Origin: an uncultured Micromonospora sp. | GTDB taxonomy: Bacteria; Actinomycetota; Actinomycetes; Mycobacteriales; Micromonosporaceae | Length of the DNA: 27,334 nt | Direction: 5' to 3' | NCBI GenBank assembly: GCA_937951935.1 | Contig: CALGAM010000196.1 | Location: 1-27,334 of the forward strand | Shown here: positions 6,989-14,380 of the stretch, piece by piece | Position numbering within the stretch: position 1 is the stretch's first letter | Layout: each line of letters starts with the position of its first letter | Notes under the pieces: generated by a model | What the model was told of the DNA's origin: nothing | Databases searched by the model: none | What the model saw: only the letters and a program-made list of their open reading frames with translations | Made by a program: the position numbers and the translations under genes

Positions 6989-8568
6989 AGCTGGTCGACC
7001 TCCTGCCCGGCCGCGCCGATCTGGCCGCCATACGTCGCAACCCACGCGCCGACCTGTTCGCCGGCCTCACCGTCGCGGTGGTGGCCCTGCCCCTGGCCCT
7101 CGGCTTCGGGGTCGCCTCGGGGCTCGGCGCCGCCGCCGGGCTGGCCACCGCGATCGTGGCCGGTGCGCTGGCCGCCGTCTTCGGCGGCTCCAACCTCCAG
7201 GTCTCCGGTCCGACCGGGGCGATGACCGTCGTCCTGGTCCCGATCGTGGCACGGCACGGCCCCGGCGGCGTGCTCACCGTCGGCTTCCTCGCCGGGCTGA
7301 TCCTCATCGGGCTGGCCCTCGCCCGCGCCGGCCAGTACACCCGACTCGTGCCGGCACCGGTCGTCGAGGGTTTCACCGCCGGGATCGCCGTCATCATCTT
7401 TCTCCAGCAGGTACCCGCCGCGCTCGGCACGGCGGCGCACGGCGAGAAGGTCCTGCCGGTCGCCGCGCGGGCCGTGCGCGACTTCGTCGCCCGGCCCGAC
7501 TGGGTGCCCCTGGGGATGTCGCTCGGCGTCGCCGCCGTCGTCCTGGTCATCCTGCGGTGGCGCCCGCAGATCCCGGCCTCGCTGCTCGCGGTCGGGGCGG
7601 CGACCCTCTGTGCGGAGCTGGCGGACCTCGACGTGGCGCGGATCGGCGCGCTGCCGGCCACCCTGCCCGAGCCGTCGCTGGACTTCCTCCGCCTCGACGC
7701 CGTCGTGACCCTGCTCCCGTCGGCGGTGGCCGTCGCCGCGCTCGCCGCACTCGAGTCGCTGCTCTCCGCCACCGTCGCGGACGGGATGCGCCGGGGCGAA
7801 CGCCACCATCCCGACCGGGAACTGTTCGGTCAGGGCATCGCCAACCTCGTGACCCCGCTGTTCGGTGGCGTACCCGCCACCGCCGCCATCGCCCGCACGG
7901 CGGTGAACGTCCGTGCCGGGGCGGTGTCCCGGCTCGCGGCGCTGCTCCACGCCGTCATCCTCGCGGTCGTCATGTTCGCGGCCGCGCCCCTGGTCGCCGG
8001 CATTCCCCTCGCCGCGCTCGCCGGGGTGCTGCTGGCGACCGCGATCCGGATGGTGCAGCTCGGCGTGCTGCGGGCGATCGTGCGGGCAAGCCGCTCCGAC
8101 GCCCTGGTGCTGGTCCTCACCACGGGAGCCACCGTGTTGCTGGACCTCGTGACGGCGGTGCTGATCGGCCTGGTCGTGGCCGGGGCGCTGGCGCTGCGTA
8201 CGGTCGCCCGGTCGATGCGGGTCGACACGGTCGCGCACAACGAACCCACGCCGTCCCTGACGGTCTTCCGTCCGCGCGGGCCACTCTTCTTCGCCGCCGC
8301 CGACCAGCTCCGCCGGACTCTGTCCACCGTGGAGCACGCCGACGTCGTCCTCCTGAAACTCTCCGAGGTCACCGCGATCGACGCCTCCGGGGCGCTCGCG
8401 CTGCGGGAGGCGATCGAGGAGCTGCACGACCGGAACGTCACGGTGCATCTCGCCGGTGTCCGCCCGGAGCACCACCGGACGCTCGCCGCGCTCGGCGTAC
8501 TCGACCTGGTGGAGGAACGGGTACACGCCGACGCCCCGGCGGCCCTGGCCGCGCTGCGCGGCGGATAG
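6985..8568 (+). CDS. SulP family anion transporter with STAS domain
   Basis: The 527-residue protein has the SulP membrane core: RADLFAGLTVAVVALPLALGF at about 21-41, the conserved QVSGPTGAM near 72-80, VPAPVVEGFTAGIAVII near 125-141, and ATAAIARTAVNVRAGAVSRL near 295-314. A C-terminal STAS domain of about 100 residues follows (RPRGPLFFAAADQL... LSEVTAIDASGALALREAIEEL). SulP proteins move sulfate, bicarbonate or other anions. The substrate cannot be read from sequence, and no carbonic anhydrase is fused. The GTG start overlaps the ArsR stop. The residue numbers are approximate. Confidence 0.93.
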   Translation: MKLVDLLPGRADLAAIRRNPRADLFAGLTVAVVALPLALGFGVASGLGAAAGLATAIVAGALAAVFGGSNLQVSGPTGAMTVVLVPIVARHGPGGVLTVGFLAGLILIGLALARAGQYTRLVPAPVVEGFTAGIAVIIFLQQVPAALGTAAHGEKVLPVAARAVRDFVARPDWVPLGMSLGVAAVVLVILRWRPQIPASLLAVGAATLCAELADLDVARIGALPATLPEPSLDFLRLDAVVTLLPSAVAVAALAALESLLSATVADGMRRGERHHPDRELFGQGIANLVTPLFGGVPATAAIARTAVNVRAGAVSRLAALLHAVILAVVMFAAAPLVAGIPLAALAGVLLATAIRMVQLGVLRAIVRASRSDALVLVLTTGATVLLDLVTAVLIGLVVAGALALRTVARSMRVDTVAHNEPTPSLTVFRPRGPLFFAAADQLRRTLSTVEHADVVLLKLSEVTAIDASGALALREAIEELHDRNVTVHLAGVRPEHHRTLAALGVLDLVEERVHADAPAALAALRGG

Positions 8569-8625
8569 CGCGGCGCCGCACGCCGGACGGCGCGGGCAGC
8601 GACTCACAGCTCTGGTCAGGTGGTG

Positions 8626-8678
8626 CCGGGTCGGCCCGCCCCGCGGCGCGGGTGACCGCCGTGGGCGGGCCGACCCGG
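8626..8678. terminator. Bidirectional hairpin terminator
   Basis: A perfect 16-bp stem (8626-8641 with 8663-8678, core GGGTCGGCCCGCC) closes a 21-base loop that can itself form a small GCGG/CCGC stem. It lies between the convergent SulP and DUF456 genes. Confidence 0.75.
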
Positions 8679-8773
8679 ACGTCCGACACGGCCCGGCGAC
8701 GCCACCGACCCGTCGGGCGACGCGCGCACCGTGGCCCGCCCGCCGGGCGGCTCTGCCGGGGGTGCGACGACCG

Positions 8774-9277
8774 TCAGGTCAGGACGAGTCCGACCAGCCA
8801 GATGCCGGCGACGACGAGCGCCGTGGCCAGTTCGATCAGCAGGGCGAGCCCGACCGCGTGCAGGGCCTGCCTGGTGGCGGGCCAGGCGAGCCGCAGATCG
8901 CGGAGCCGGGCGAGCTCCGCGAGCCAGAGCCCGAGCACGAAGCCGAGGACCAGGCCGACCACCGGTACGACGAAGAAGCCGACGATGCCGAGCACCCCGC
9001 CGGCCAGCAGGGACAGGTTGGAGACGCCGGCACGTCTCAGGTTCCGCCCCGGCCAGAGGTACTTGACGACACTGCCGAGGAGCGCGACCAGGGTGGTCAG
9101 GGCGAACACCACCCAGGGTCCGACGCCCGAACCATCCCCGAAGAGCGCCCAGACCAGCACGCCGAGCCAGCACAGGATCAGCCCGGGCACGATCGGCAGG
9201 AGCACCCCGACGACGCCGATCGCGATCGTGATGCCGCAGAGGATCGTCACCAGTCCCTCGGTGTCCGTCATCGCCAT
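8774..9277 (-). CDS. DUF456 family membrane protein
   Basis: The 167-residue integral membrane protein begins EGLVTILCGITIAIGVVGVLLPIVPGLILCWLGVLVWAL, the DUF456 signature of an N-terminal hydrophobic pair around G-V-LLP--PG. Later segments include LAGGVLGIVGFFVVPVVGLVLGFVLGLWLAE, with the Gly-rich membrane pattern of the family. I start it at the ATG at 9277 (MAMTDTEG), since the longer reading frame upstream adds a charged, non-conserved tail; ATG 9271 is an alternative. No function is known for DUF456. It is a single gene, divergent from the leader-peptide/symporter unit. Confidence 0.82.
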   Translation of the reverse strand: MAMTDTEGLVTILCGITIAIGVVGVLLPIVPGLILCWLGVLVWALFGDGSGVGPWVVFALTTLVALLGSVVKYLWPGRNLRRAGVSNLSLLAGGVLGIVGFFVVPVVGLVLGFVLGLWLAELARLRDLRLAWPATRQALHAVGLALLIELATALVVAGIWLVGLVLT

Positions 9278-9523
9278 GCCGTCCAGCCTGTCCCACCGCC
9301 GCCAGGTGCCGTCCGGCCACCCCGCCGCACCGTGTGACCGGCTGCCGGCCCACACGCGCCATCGGCGTGACGCCACGAGACCCGGCGACGGGGACGAGCC
9401 GGCGAGCCGGACCGGCGCGAGGTCGGGCACGACCGCCGTCCCGGCTATCGCGAAATGCCGGAACCCGCTGATCGTGTAAGGAGCCTCACCCCGTTCCGTC
9501 TTTTACTTGCCGACCGGACGACG

Positions 9524-9529
9524 TATCGT
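9524..9529 (+). promoter_or_regulatory. Candidate -10 element for a near-leaderless leader-peptide transcript
   Basis: TATCGT fits the TANNNT -10 consensus and lies 9 bases before the ATG of the leader peptide, with a poor -35 (TTTTAC at 9501-9506) 17 bases upstream. If used, transcription would begin within a few bases of that ATG, giving a leaderless or nearly leaderless leader ORF. There is no Shine-Dalgarno sequence before the ATG, which is consistent. Confidence 0.4.
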
Positions 9530-9538
9530 CACGCAACG

Positions 9539-9616
9539 ATGACGAACATCTGGTTCCTGACCGCCCGCCTGTACGTCGACCTGCGGCTACAGGCCAGTGC
9601 CGGCTGTCGCGGCTGA
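9539..9616 (+). CDS. Putative cysteine-type leader peptide (25 aa)
   Basis: The ORF encodes a 25-residue peptide ending LTARLYVDLRLQASAGCRG. The pattern L-x-x-R-x-x-V-D-L-x-x-x-x-S-A-x-C-R is the one shared by the small 'putative leader peptides' found upstream of sulfur and cysteine genes in Streptomyces and related actinobacteria; I recognise it from memory and have not run a search. The single Cys codon is third from the stop. Cysteine-codon leader ORFs act as cysteine-responsive attenuators in mycobacteria. Here the stop lies 98 bases before a DAACS-family symporter gene, a family that includes cystine transporters. The ORF is shorter than most gene finders accept and has no ribosome-binding site. 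Confidence 0.72.
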   Translation: MTNIWFLTARLYVDLRLQASAGCRG

Positions 9617-9714
9617 CCACGCCCCTCCCCTCGACCGTCAGACCGCCCTCCGGCCGCGCCGCGGACGGTTACCGGCCCGACGGGGCCGGCCGGACCAGAC
9701 CGCTTGGACTCGTC
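9617..9714 (+). promoter_or_regulatory. Possible attenuator region between leader peptide and symporter
   Basis: Two mutually exclusive structures can be drawn. Hairpin A pairs CCGGCCC (9672-9678) with GGGCCGG (9683-9689) around GACG. Alternative B pairs TCCGGCCG (9649-9656) with CGGCCGGA (9687-9694) and would break A. ACCGTC (9634-9639) can also pair with GACGGT (9664-9669). The symporter ATG at 9715 has no strong ribosome site. In DNA this GC-rich such pairings can occur by chance, so this is a proposal only. Confidence 0.35.
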
Positions 9715-11007
9715 ATGCTCTCTGTCGCGCGCAAGATTCCCTTCTCCGTGCAGATCCTGCTCGGCCTCGTACTCGGATTCGGCCTCGGCTTCCTGGCCCG
9801 CGTCGCCGACGTCGCCTGGCTCGGCACCACGCTGGACACCATCGGCAGCCTCTTCGTGCAACTGCTGCGCGTCGCCGTACCCCCGCTGGTCTTCACCGCC
9901 CTCGTGGTCAGCGTGGTGAGCCTGCGCGGGGTGGCCGGCGCCGCCCGACTGGCCCTGAAGACCCTCCTCTGGTTCGGGATCACCGCGCTGCTCTCGGTCG
10001 CCGTCGGCATCGGGCTCGGTCTGCTGACCAACCCGGGCCGGGGCGTCACCCTGGACCTCAGCGCGGCCAAGGAACCACAGCGCACCGGTTCGTGGACCGA
10101 CTTCCTCACCGGCCTGCTGCCGACGAACGTGTTCGGTGCCTTCGTCGAGAACAACGTCCTGCAGATCGTCTTCCTGGGCGTGGTCGCCGGCCTCGCCGCC
10201 CTGCTGGTCGGGGCCGCCGCCGAGCCGTTCGTCGAGTTCAACCGCGCGGTGCTGGCGATCGTGCAGAAGGCGCTCGGGTGGCTGATCCGGCTCGCCCCGC
10301 TCGGCACGCTCGGGCTGATCGGCCACGCGGTGGAGGCGTACGGCTGGGACCTGCTGGCACCGCTGGCCAAGCTCACCACGGGGGTGTACGTCGGCTGCGC
10401 GATCGTGCTGGCCGTGATCTACCCGCTGGTGCTCGCCCTGGCCGGCCGGCTCAACCCGCTGCGCTTCTACGCCGCCTCCTGGCCGGCGATCGAGCTCGCC
10501 TTCGTCTCGCGGTCGTCGGTCGGCACGATGCCGGTGACCCAGCGGGTCGTGGAGCGGCTCGGCGTGCCGCGTGAGTACGCCGCGTTCGCGGTGCCGTTCG
10601 CCGCGACCACCAAGATGGACGGCTGCGCCGCGGTCTACCCCGCGCTGGCCGCGATCTTCGTGGCCCAGGTCTTCGGGGTGAGCCTCGGCCCACTCGACTA
10701 CCTGCTGATCGCGTTCGTCTCGGTGGTCGGCTCGGCCGCGACCGCCGGGCTGACCGGGGCGCTGGTGATGCTCACCCTCACCCTGAGCACGCTGGGGCTG
10801 CCGCTGGCCGGTGCCGGCCTGCTGCTGGCCATCGACCCGATCCTGGACATGGTCCGCACCGCGACGAACGTCGCCGGCCAGGCCCTGGTGCCGACGGTGG
10901 TCGCCGCCCGCGAGGGCGTGCTGGACCGGGCCGCGTACGACTCCGCCGGCCGCCGGGCCCTGACCGAGGAGGCCCCCGCCGAGTCTCCGGCCCCGGCCAC
11001 GGCCTGA
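9715..11007 (+). CDS. Dicarboxylate/amino acid:cation (DAACS) symporter, possibly for cystine
   Basis: The 430-residue secondary transporter has the DAACS fold signatures. A serine-bearing hairpin FVSRSSVGTMPVT (about 263-275) corresponds to HP1. ATTKMDGCAAVYPALAAIFVAQ (about 294-315) corresponds to the NMDGTA cation motif, here TKMDGCA. HP2 is SAATAGLTGALVM, and IDPILDMVRTATNVAGQ (about 372-388) is the substrate-binding TM8 with Asp and Arg. Family substrates include glutamate, C4-dicarboxylates and cystine. The cysteine-type leader peptide just upstream favours cystine or another sulfur-linked substrate, but that is inference. A 19-bp terminator hairpin follows the stop. Confidence 0.88.
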   Translation: MLSVARKIPFSVQILLGLVLGFGLGFLARVADVAWLGTTLDTIGSLFVQLLRVAVPPLVFTALVVSVVSLRGVAGAARLALKTLLWFGITALLSVAVGIGLGLLTNPGRGVTLDLSAAKEPQRTGSWTDFLTGLLPTNVFGAFVENNVLQIVFLGVVAGLAALLVGAAAEPFVEFNRAVLAIVQKALGWLIRLAPLGTLGLIGHAVEAYGWDLLAPLAKLTTGVYVGCAIVLAVIYPLVLALAGRLNPLRFYAASWPAIELAFVSRSSVGTMPVTQRVVERLGVPREYAAFAVPFAATTKMDGCAAVYPALAAIFVAQVFGVSLGPLDYLLIAFVSVVGSAATAGLTGALVMLTLTLSTLGLPLAGAGLLLAIDPILDMVRTATNVAGQALVPTVVAAREGVLDRAAYDSAGRRALTEEAPAESPAPATA

Positions 11008-11014
11008 GTCGGGT

Positions 11015-11059
11015 TCGCGGGTCCGCCCGACCGTCTCCGGCGGTCGGGCGGACCCGCGA
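11015..11059 (+). terminator. Strong hairpin terminator after the symporter
   Basis: A perfect 19-bp inverted repeat (11015-11033 with 11041-11059, core GGGTCCGCCCGACCG) closes a 7-base loop TCTCCGG. It begins 7 bases after the symporter stop and has no U-tract. Confidence 0.85.
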
Positions 11060-11218
11060 CGTGCCACGGCCGCCACCCCCGGGTGGCCCGTCGGGTCCGG
11101 CGGCGGCCGGCGCGTGCCCGCGGCCGGCGGTGGGGCGGCCAGGCGTGGAGATCCGGCGCGGGACGGGCGGCCGCGGGTCGGCGCCCGTCGCGTCCCGCGC
11201 ACGCCGTCGAGTCCTGTC
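11060..11218. other. Intergenic DNA before the OYE promoter region
   Basis: No gene is apparent. One further inverted repeat (GCGCGGGACG at 11156-11165 with CGTCCCGCGC at 11191-11200) is present, with no clear role. Confidence 0.4.
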
Positions 11219-11311
11219 GGGAAGCCGTTAGGGACTACAGGAGACCGACGGGTCCCGCGGGAGACCGTTGGTTGACAGCAGGGAACCGTCACGTTCTGCG
11301 AGGAGAACAGA
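11219..11311. promoter_or_regulatory. Array of about 21-bp phased repeats upstream of the OYE gene
   Basis: Five degenerate copies of a GGAGACCGT-like motif begin at 11219 (GGGAAGCCGT), 11240 (GGAGACCGA), 11260 (GGAGACCGT), 11281 (GGGAACCGT) and 11302 (GGAGAACAG). Spacings are 21, 20, 21 and 21 bases, two helical turns each, so all copies face the same side of the DNA. A TTGACA (11272-11277) that could be a -35 box lies within the array. This looks like a binding platform for a multimeric regulator, but no regulator gene is adjacent. Confidence 0.5.
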
Positions 11312-11377
11312 AACCGGAACACGGCCGCTGTACGCAGCGGCGTCACCCACATTCCGAACCGAAGGAAGGTCTGTCGG

Positions 11378-12445
11378 ATGAGCGTGTTGTTCACCCCGTT
11401 GACGCTGCGCAAGGTGACGCTGCGGAACCGGGTGGCGATGTCGCCGATGTGTCAGTACTCGGCAGGGCCGGACGGCCTGCCGACCGACTGGCACCGGATA
11501 CACCTGGGGGCCCGGGCGGTGGGCGGGGTCGGCCTGGTGATCAGCGAGGCCACCGCCGTCGTCCCGGAGGGGCGGATCAGCCCTCGGGACACCGGGCTGT
11601 GGTCGGACGCGCACGTCGAGGCGTGGCGGCCGATCACCGCCTTCGTCGCCGAGGCCGGGGCGGTGCCGGCGGTACAGCTCGCCCACGCCGGTTTCAAGGC
11701 GTCGACGTACTGGCCGTGGGCGCCGACGCAGGGTGGGGTGCCGGACGCCGAGGGCGGCTGGACCCCGGTGGGGCCGCACACCGATCCGTTCCTGCCGACG
11801 TACCGGAAACCGGAGGCGCTGGACGCGGCCGGCATCGCCCGGGTGGTCGAGGCGTTCGCCGCCGCCGCGAGCCGGGCGTTGGCCGCCGGTTTCGCCGCGG
11901 TCGAGATCCACGCCGCGCACGGGTACCTGCTGCACGAGTTCCTCTCCCCGCTGACCAACCGTCGGACCGACGAGTACGGCGGGGACCGGGCCGGGCGGAG
12001 CCGCCTCGCCCTGGAGGTGACCCGGGCGGTCCGGGCCGCGGTCGGCGACGACGTTCCGGTGCTGGTCCGGATCTCGGCGACGGACTGGGTTCCCGGCGGC
12101 TGGACGCCGGAGGACAGCGTGGCGCTGGCCCGGGAACTCGTCGCCGCCGGGGCCGACCTGATCGACTGCTCGTCCGGCGGCGTCACGCCACACGCCGACA
12201 TCCCCGTCGGACCCGGCTACCAGGTGCCGCTGGCCACCCGGGTGCGGCGCGAGGCCGGGGTGCCGACCGGTGCGGTCGGGCTGATCACCGAGCCGGAACA
12301 GGCGGAGACGATCGTCGCCGACGGCGCGGCGGACCTGGTGCTGCTCGGCCGCGAGCTGCTGCGCGACCCGTACTGGCCGCGCCGGGCGGCGGCGGCCCTG
12401 GGTGCGACCCCACCGACCCCGGATCAGTACGAACGCGCCTGGTGA
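11378..12445 (+). CDS. Old-yellow-enzyme family NADH:flavin oxidoreductase (YqjM-like)
   Basis: The FMN enzyme of 355 residues has a TIM-barrel and belongs to the YqjM-type OYE class, which reduces activated C=C bonds with NAD(P)H. Seen: NRVAMSPMCQYS (17-28) with the class-typical Cys25 and Tyr27 near the flavin; VQLAHAGFKAS (about 97-107); EIHAAHGYLLHEFLSP with the substrate-binding His pair; TNRRTDEYGG; RISATDW; and phosphate-binding VGLITEPEQAE and LLGRELLRDPYWP. Most relatives read HAGRKAS, whereas this one has Phe for Arg. The ATG at 11378 has GAAGGAAGG upstream. It stands alone, with repeats before it and a strong terminator after it. Confidence 0.92.
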   Translation: MSVLFTPLTLRKVTLRNRVAMSPMCQYSAGPDGLPTDWHRIHLGARAVGGVGLVISEATAVVPEGRISPRDTGLWSDAHVEAWRPITAFVAEAGAVPAVQLAHAGFKASTYWPWAPTQGGVPDAEGGWTPVGPHTDPFLPTYRKPEALDAAGIARVVEAFAAAASRALAAGFAAVEIHAAHGYLLHEFLSPLTNRRTDEYGGDRAGRSRLALEVTRAVRAAVGDDVPVLVRISATDWVPGGWTPEDSVALARELVAAGADLIDCSSGGVTPHADIPVGPGYQVPLATRVRREAGVPTGAVGLITEPEQAETIVADGAADLVLLGRELLRDPYWPRRAAAALGATPPTPDQYERAW

Positions 12446-12494
12446 CGGGGTACGACGTCCCGGGCGGACGCGGTTGCGACCTCCCCGGGTGACA

Positions 12495-12541
12495 GAAGGG
12501 CCCCCTCGTCCCACGCCGCGGGCGGGACGAGGGGGCCCTTC
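12495..12541. terminator. Bidirectional hairpin terminator
   Basis: A perfect 18-bp stem (12495-12512 with 12524-12541, GAAGGGCCCCCTCGTCCC and its complement) closes an 11-base loop. It sits between the convergent OYE and acetyltransferase genes. Confidence 0.85.
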
Positions 12542-12577
12542 GGCACGTCTCAGAAGAGGGGCACGTCTCAGAAGAGG
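12542..12577. repeat. Tandem duplication of 18 bp at the 3' end of the GNAT gene
   Basis: GGCACGTCTCAGAAGAGG occurs twice head-to-tail (12542-12559 and 12560-12577). The unit contains the last sense codons (LeuPhe) and the TGA of the acetyltransferase gene, so the gene's stop region is present in two copies. The second copy in transcription order lies just outside the coding sequence. Confidence 0.9.
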
Positions 12578-13401
12578 ACGGTGGCGAACGTGCCGACCGA
12601 CCGGAACCCACACCGCTCGTAGACGCGGCGCGCCGGCACGTTGTAGTCGTTGACGTAGAGGCTCACGGTCGGGGCGACCCGCGCCAGGGCGTCCCGGACC
12701 ACGGCCGCCATCGCGGCGGTGGCGATGCCCCGGCCGCGCCACGCCGGATCGACCCAGACCCCCTGGATCTGCGCGGTACGCCGGGTGACGACCGCCAGCT
12801 CGGCCTTGAAGACCACCTGGCCGTCGACGAACCGCGCGTACGCCCGCCGGGCCCGGACGAGCTCGGCGACCCGCTCCCGGTACGCCCGACCGCCGTCCCC
12901 GGCCAGTGGGGAGACCCCGACCTCCTCGGTGTACATCGCCACCGCCGCCGGGAAGAGCAGGTCGATCTCGCCGGGCCGAACCGGGCGTACCTGCGGGTCC
13001 GGGGCGACCGGGGGCGGCACGTCGGTCGCCAGCAGGGGTTGGTTCGGGCGTACGTCCCGGGCGGGGCCCCACCGCGGGGCGAGTCGTTCCCACAGCCCGA
13101 GCACGCCGTCGGCCCGCCCGACGATCGACGAGCAGTACCGCTCCTCGGCACCGAGCGCCTCGGCGAAGGCGGCGATCGCCGCCGGGGTCGCGCAGACCGG
13201 GGTGAGCTGACCGCCCGACCAGCAGAGCGCCTCGATCCGGTCGCCCGTGCCGTATCCCAGCACCCGGCCGTCCGCCCGCCACCAGGAGAGGCCGTTGGCG
13301 GCGACACGCTCGGCCACCTGGGCGGAGGCGAAGGGATCGAGGTCCAGGATCCGCTCCACCGTGGCACGCTCGGCCTCACCGAGCTGCCGTACCGGAACCA
13401 T
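12568..13401 (-). CDS. DUF4081/GNAT family N-acetyltransferase
   Basis: The 277-residue protein has an N-terminal DUF4081-type domain (about 1-125) with FASAQVAERVAANGLSWWRADGRVLGYG, then a GNAT domain. The acetyl-CoA loop is VWVDPAWRGRGIATAAMAAVV (about 211-231) and the C-terminal GNAT signature is LYVNDYNVPARRVYERCGF. It presumably acetylates an amine; the substrate is unknown. In many actinobacteria this gene follows ispG in the same direction, whereas here about 4.7 kb separate them. I use ATG 13401 as start; GTG 13407 is two codons upstream. An 18-bp tandem duplication spans its stop codon. Confidence 0.85.
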   Translation of the reverse strand: MVPVRQLGEAERATVERILDLDPFASAQVAERVAANGLSWWRADGRVLGYGTGDRIEALCWSGGQLTPVCATPAAIAAFAEALGAEERYCSSIVGRADGVLGLWERLAPRWGPARDVRPNQPLLATDVPPPVAPDPQVRPVRPGEIDLLFPAAVAMYTEEVGVSPLAGDGGRAYRERVAELVRARRAYARFVDGQVVFKAELAVVTRRTAQIQGVWVDPAWRGRGIATAAMAAVVRDALARVAPTVSLYVNDYNVPARRVYERCGFRSVGTFATVLF

Positions 13402-13475
13402 GAGCACGGTTACAGCCTGCCAGATGAACGACCGGGTGGCGGGCTCATCGACGCCGGTCCGCCCACGAGGCCCGG

Positions 13476-14010
13476 ATGCGCGGCGGATTCGGCTACCCAC
13501 CCTTCGGCCCACCCGGCTGGCGCGGACCCGGCCCCGGCCCCGGCCGAGGCGGTCGGCGCGGGCGGAGTCGGCGCCCGAACGTCCGCAGCGCCGTCCTCGC
13601 GCTGCTCGGCGAACGCCCGATGCACGGCTACGAGATGATTCAGGAGCTGGACTTTCGCACCGGCGGCGCGTGGCGGCCGAGCCCCGGGTCGGTCTACCCG
13701 ACGCTCCGGCCACTGGAGGACGAGGGACCGGTCGCGACGGCCACCGACGACGCCGGCGGTCGGAAACGTTTCCAACTCACCGAGGCCGGGAGGGCCGAGG
13801 CGGAACCGGCGGCCCGGTCGCCGCCGTGGGCCCCGAGTTCGCCCCGGAGACCATCAACCGCCGGCACGAGATCCGCGACGCGGGGTTCCAGGCCGTGCAC
13901 GCGCTTCGCCAGGTCATGATGACCGGCACCGACGAGCAACGCGAACGGGCCGCCCGGGTGCCGGACGAAACCCGACGCAAGCGGTACGCATCCTCGCCGA
14001 GACGGAGTGA
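13476..14010 (+). pseudogene. PadR-family regulator broken by two frameshifts
   Basis: The N-terminal part reads well from ATG 13476: a Gly/Pro/Arg-rich leader, then the PadR winged helix (RSAVLALLGERPMHGYEMIQEL ... PSPGSVYPTLRPLEDEGPV ... GGRKRFQLTEAGR). Near 13826-13836 the homology moves to the next frame (PEFAPETINRRHEIRDAGFQAVHALRQVMMTGTDEQRERAARV-DETRRKRY). Near 13985 it moves again to end ILAETE-stop at 14008-14010, the usual PadR terminus. Each shift equals loss of a single base, and both fall in GC-rich sequence. Left as is, the first frame ends at 13919 without the C-terminal dimerisation helices. Sequencing error is the alternative. The gene is divergent from the GNAT gene, 74 bases away. 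Confidence 0.72.
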
Positions 14011-14380
14011 GCGGCGCCGACCACCCGGGTTGGCCACCGGCCACGAGGTCGGCACCGGTGAGGCAGGATTGTTCCGGTCACGGTGGTCACCGCGACCGAC
14101 GGTGAGCACCGGGGACGCCCCGACCCGGCACGCACGGTGGCACCGGACCGGGCGACGGGACCCCAGCCGCCGCGTCACCGTGCCGCGCGGTTCGTGTCCC
14201 CGACGACGGGCGCCACGACGGACCCCGCACCACCGGCCCACACCGCACCAATCCCGATCGATCCGCTGTTTAACGAACTGTTAGCACGAAGCGGACGACA
14301 CATTTACGTGTCTCGATGTAACCTGGATGTCGGTGCCCGTTCACCTGACGGCCACCGATGATCTTCAGGAGGATCCGCAG
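14011..14380 (+). promoter_or_regulatory. Upstream region of the DUF4956-VTC-CotH operon
   Basis: These 370 bases contain no gene. The last 120 become AT-richer (TGTTTAACGAACTGTTAGCA at about 14267-14286), where the operon promoter probably lies. A small palindrome GACAC-ATTTAC-GTGTC (14297-14312) follows and could be an operator. A strong AGGAGG ribosome site is at 14367-14372. I could not fix -10 and -35 boxes with confidence. Confidence 0.4.

Noticed and set aside
6805..8607. Long open frame (600 codons) antisense to the SulP gene
   Set aside because: The product is Arg/Gly/Asp/Gln-rich low-complexity sequence, as expected from the antisense of a GC-rich gene; the plus-strand SulP protein is unmistakable.
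9529..11412. Long open frame (627 codons) antisense to the symporter
   Set aside because: Same reason: low-complexity product with no domain, opposite a clear transporter gene.
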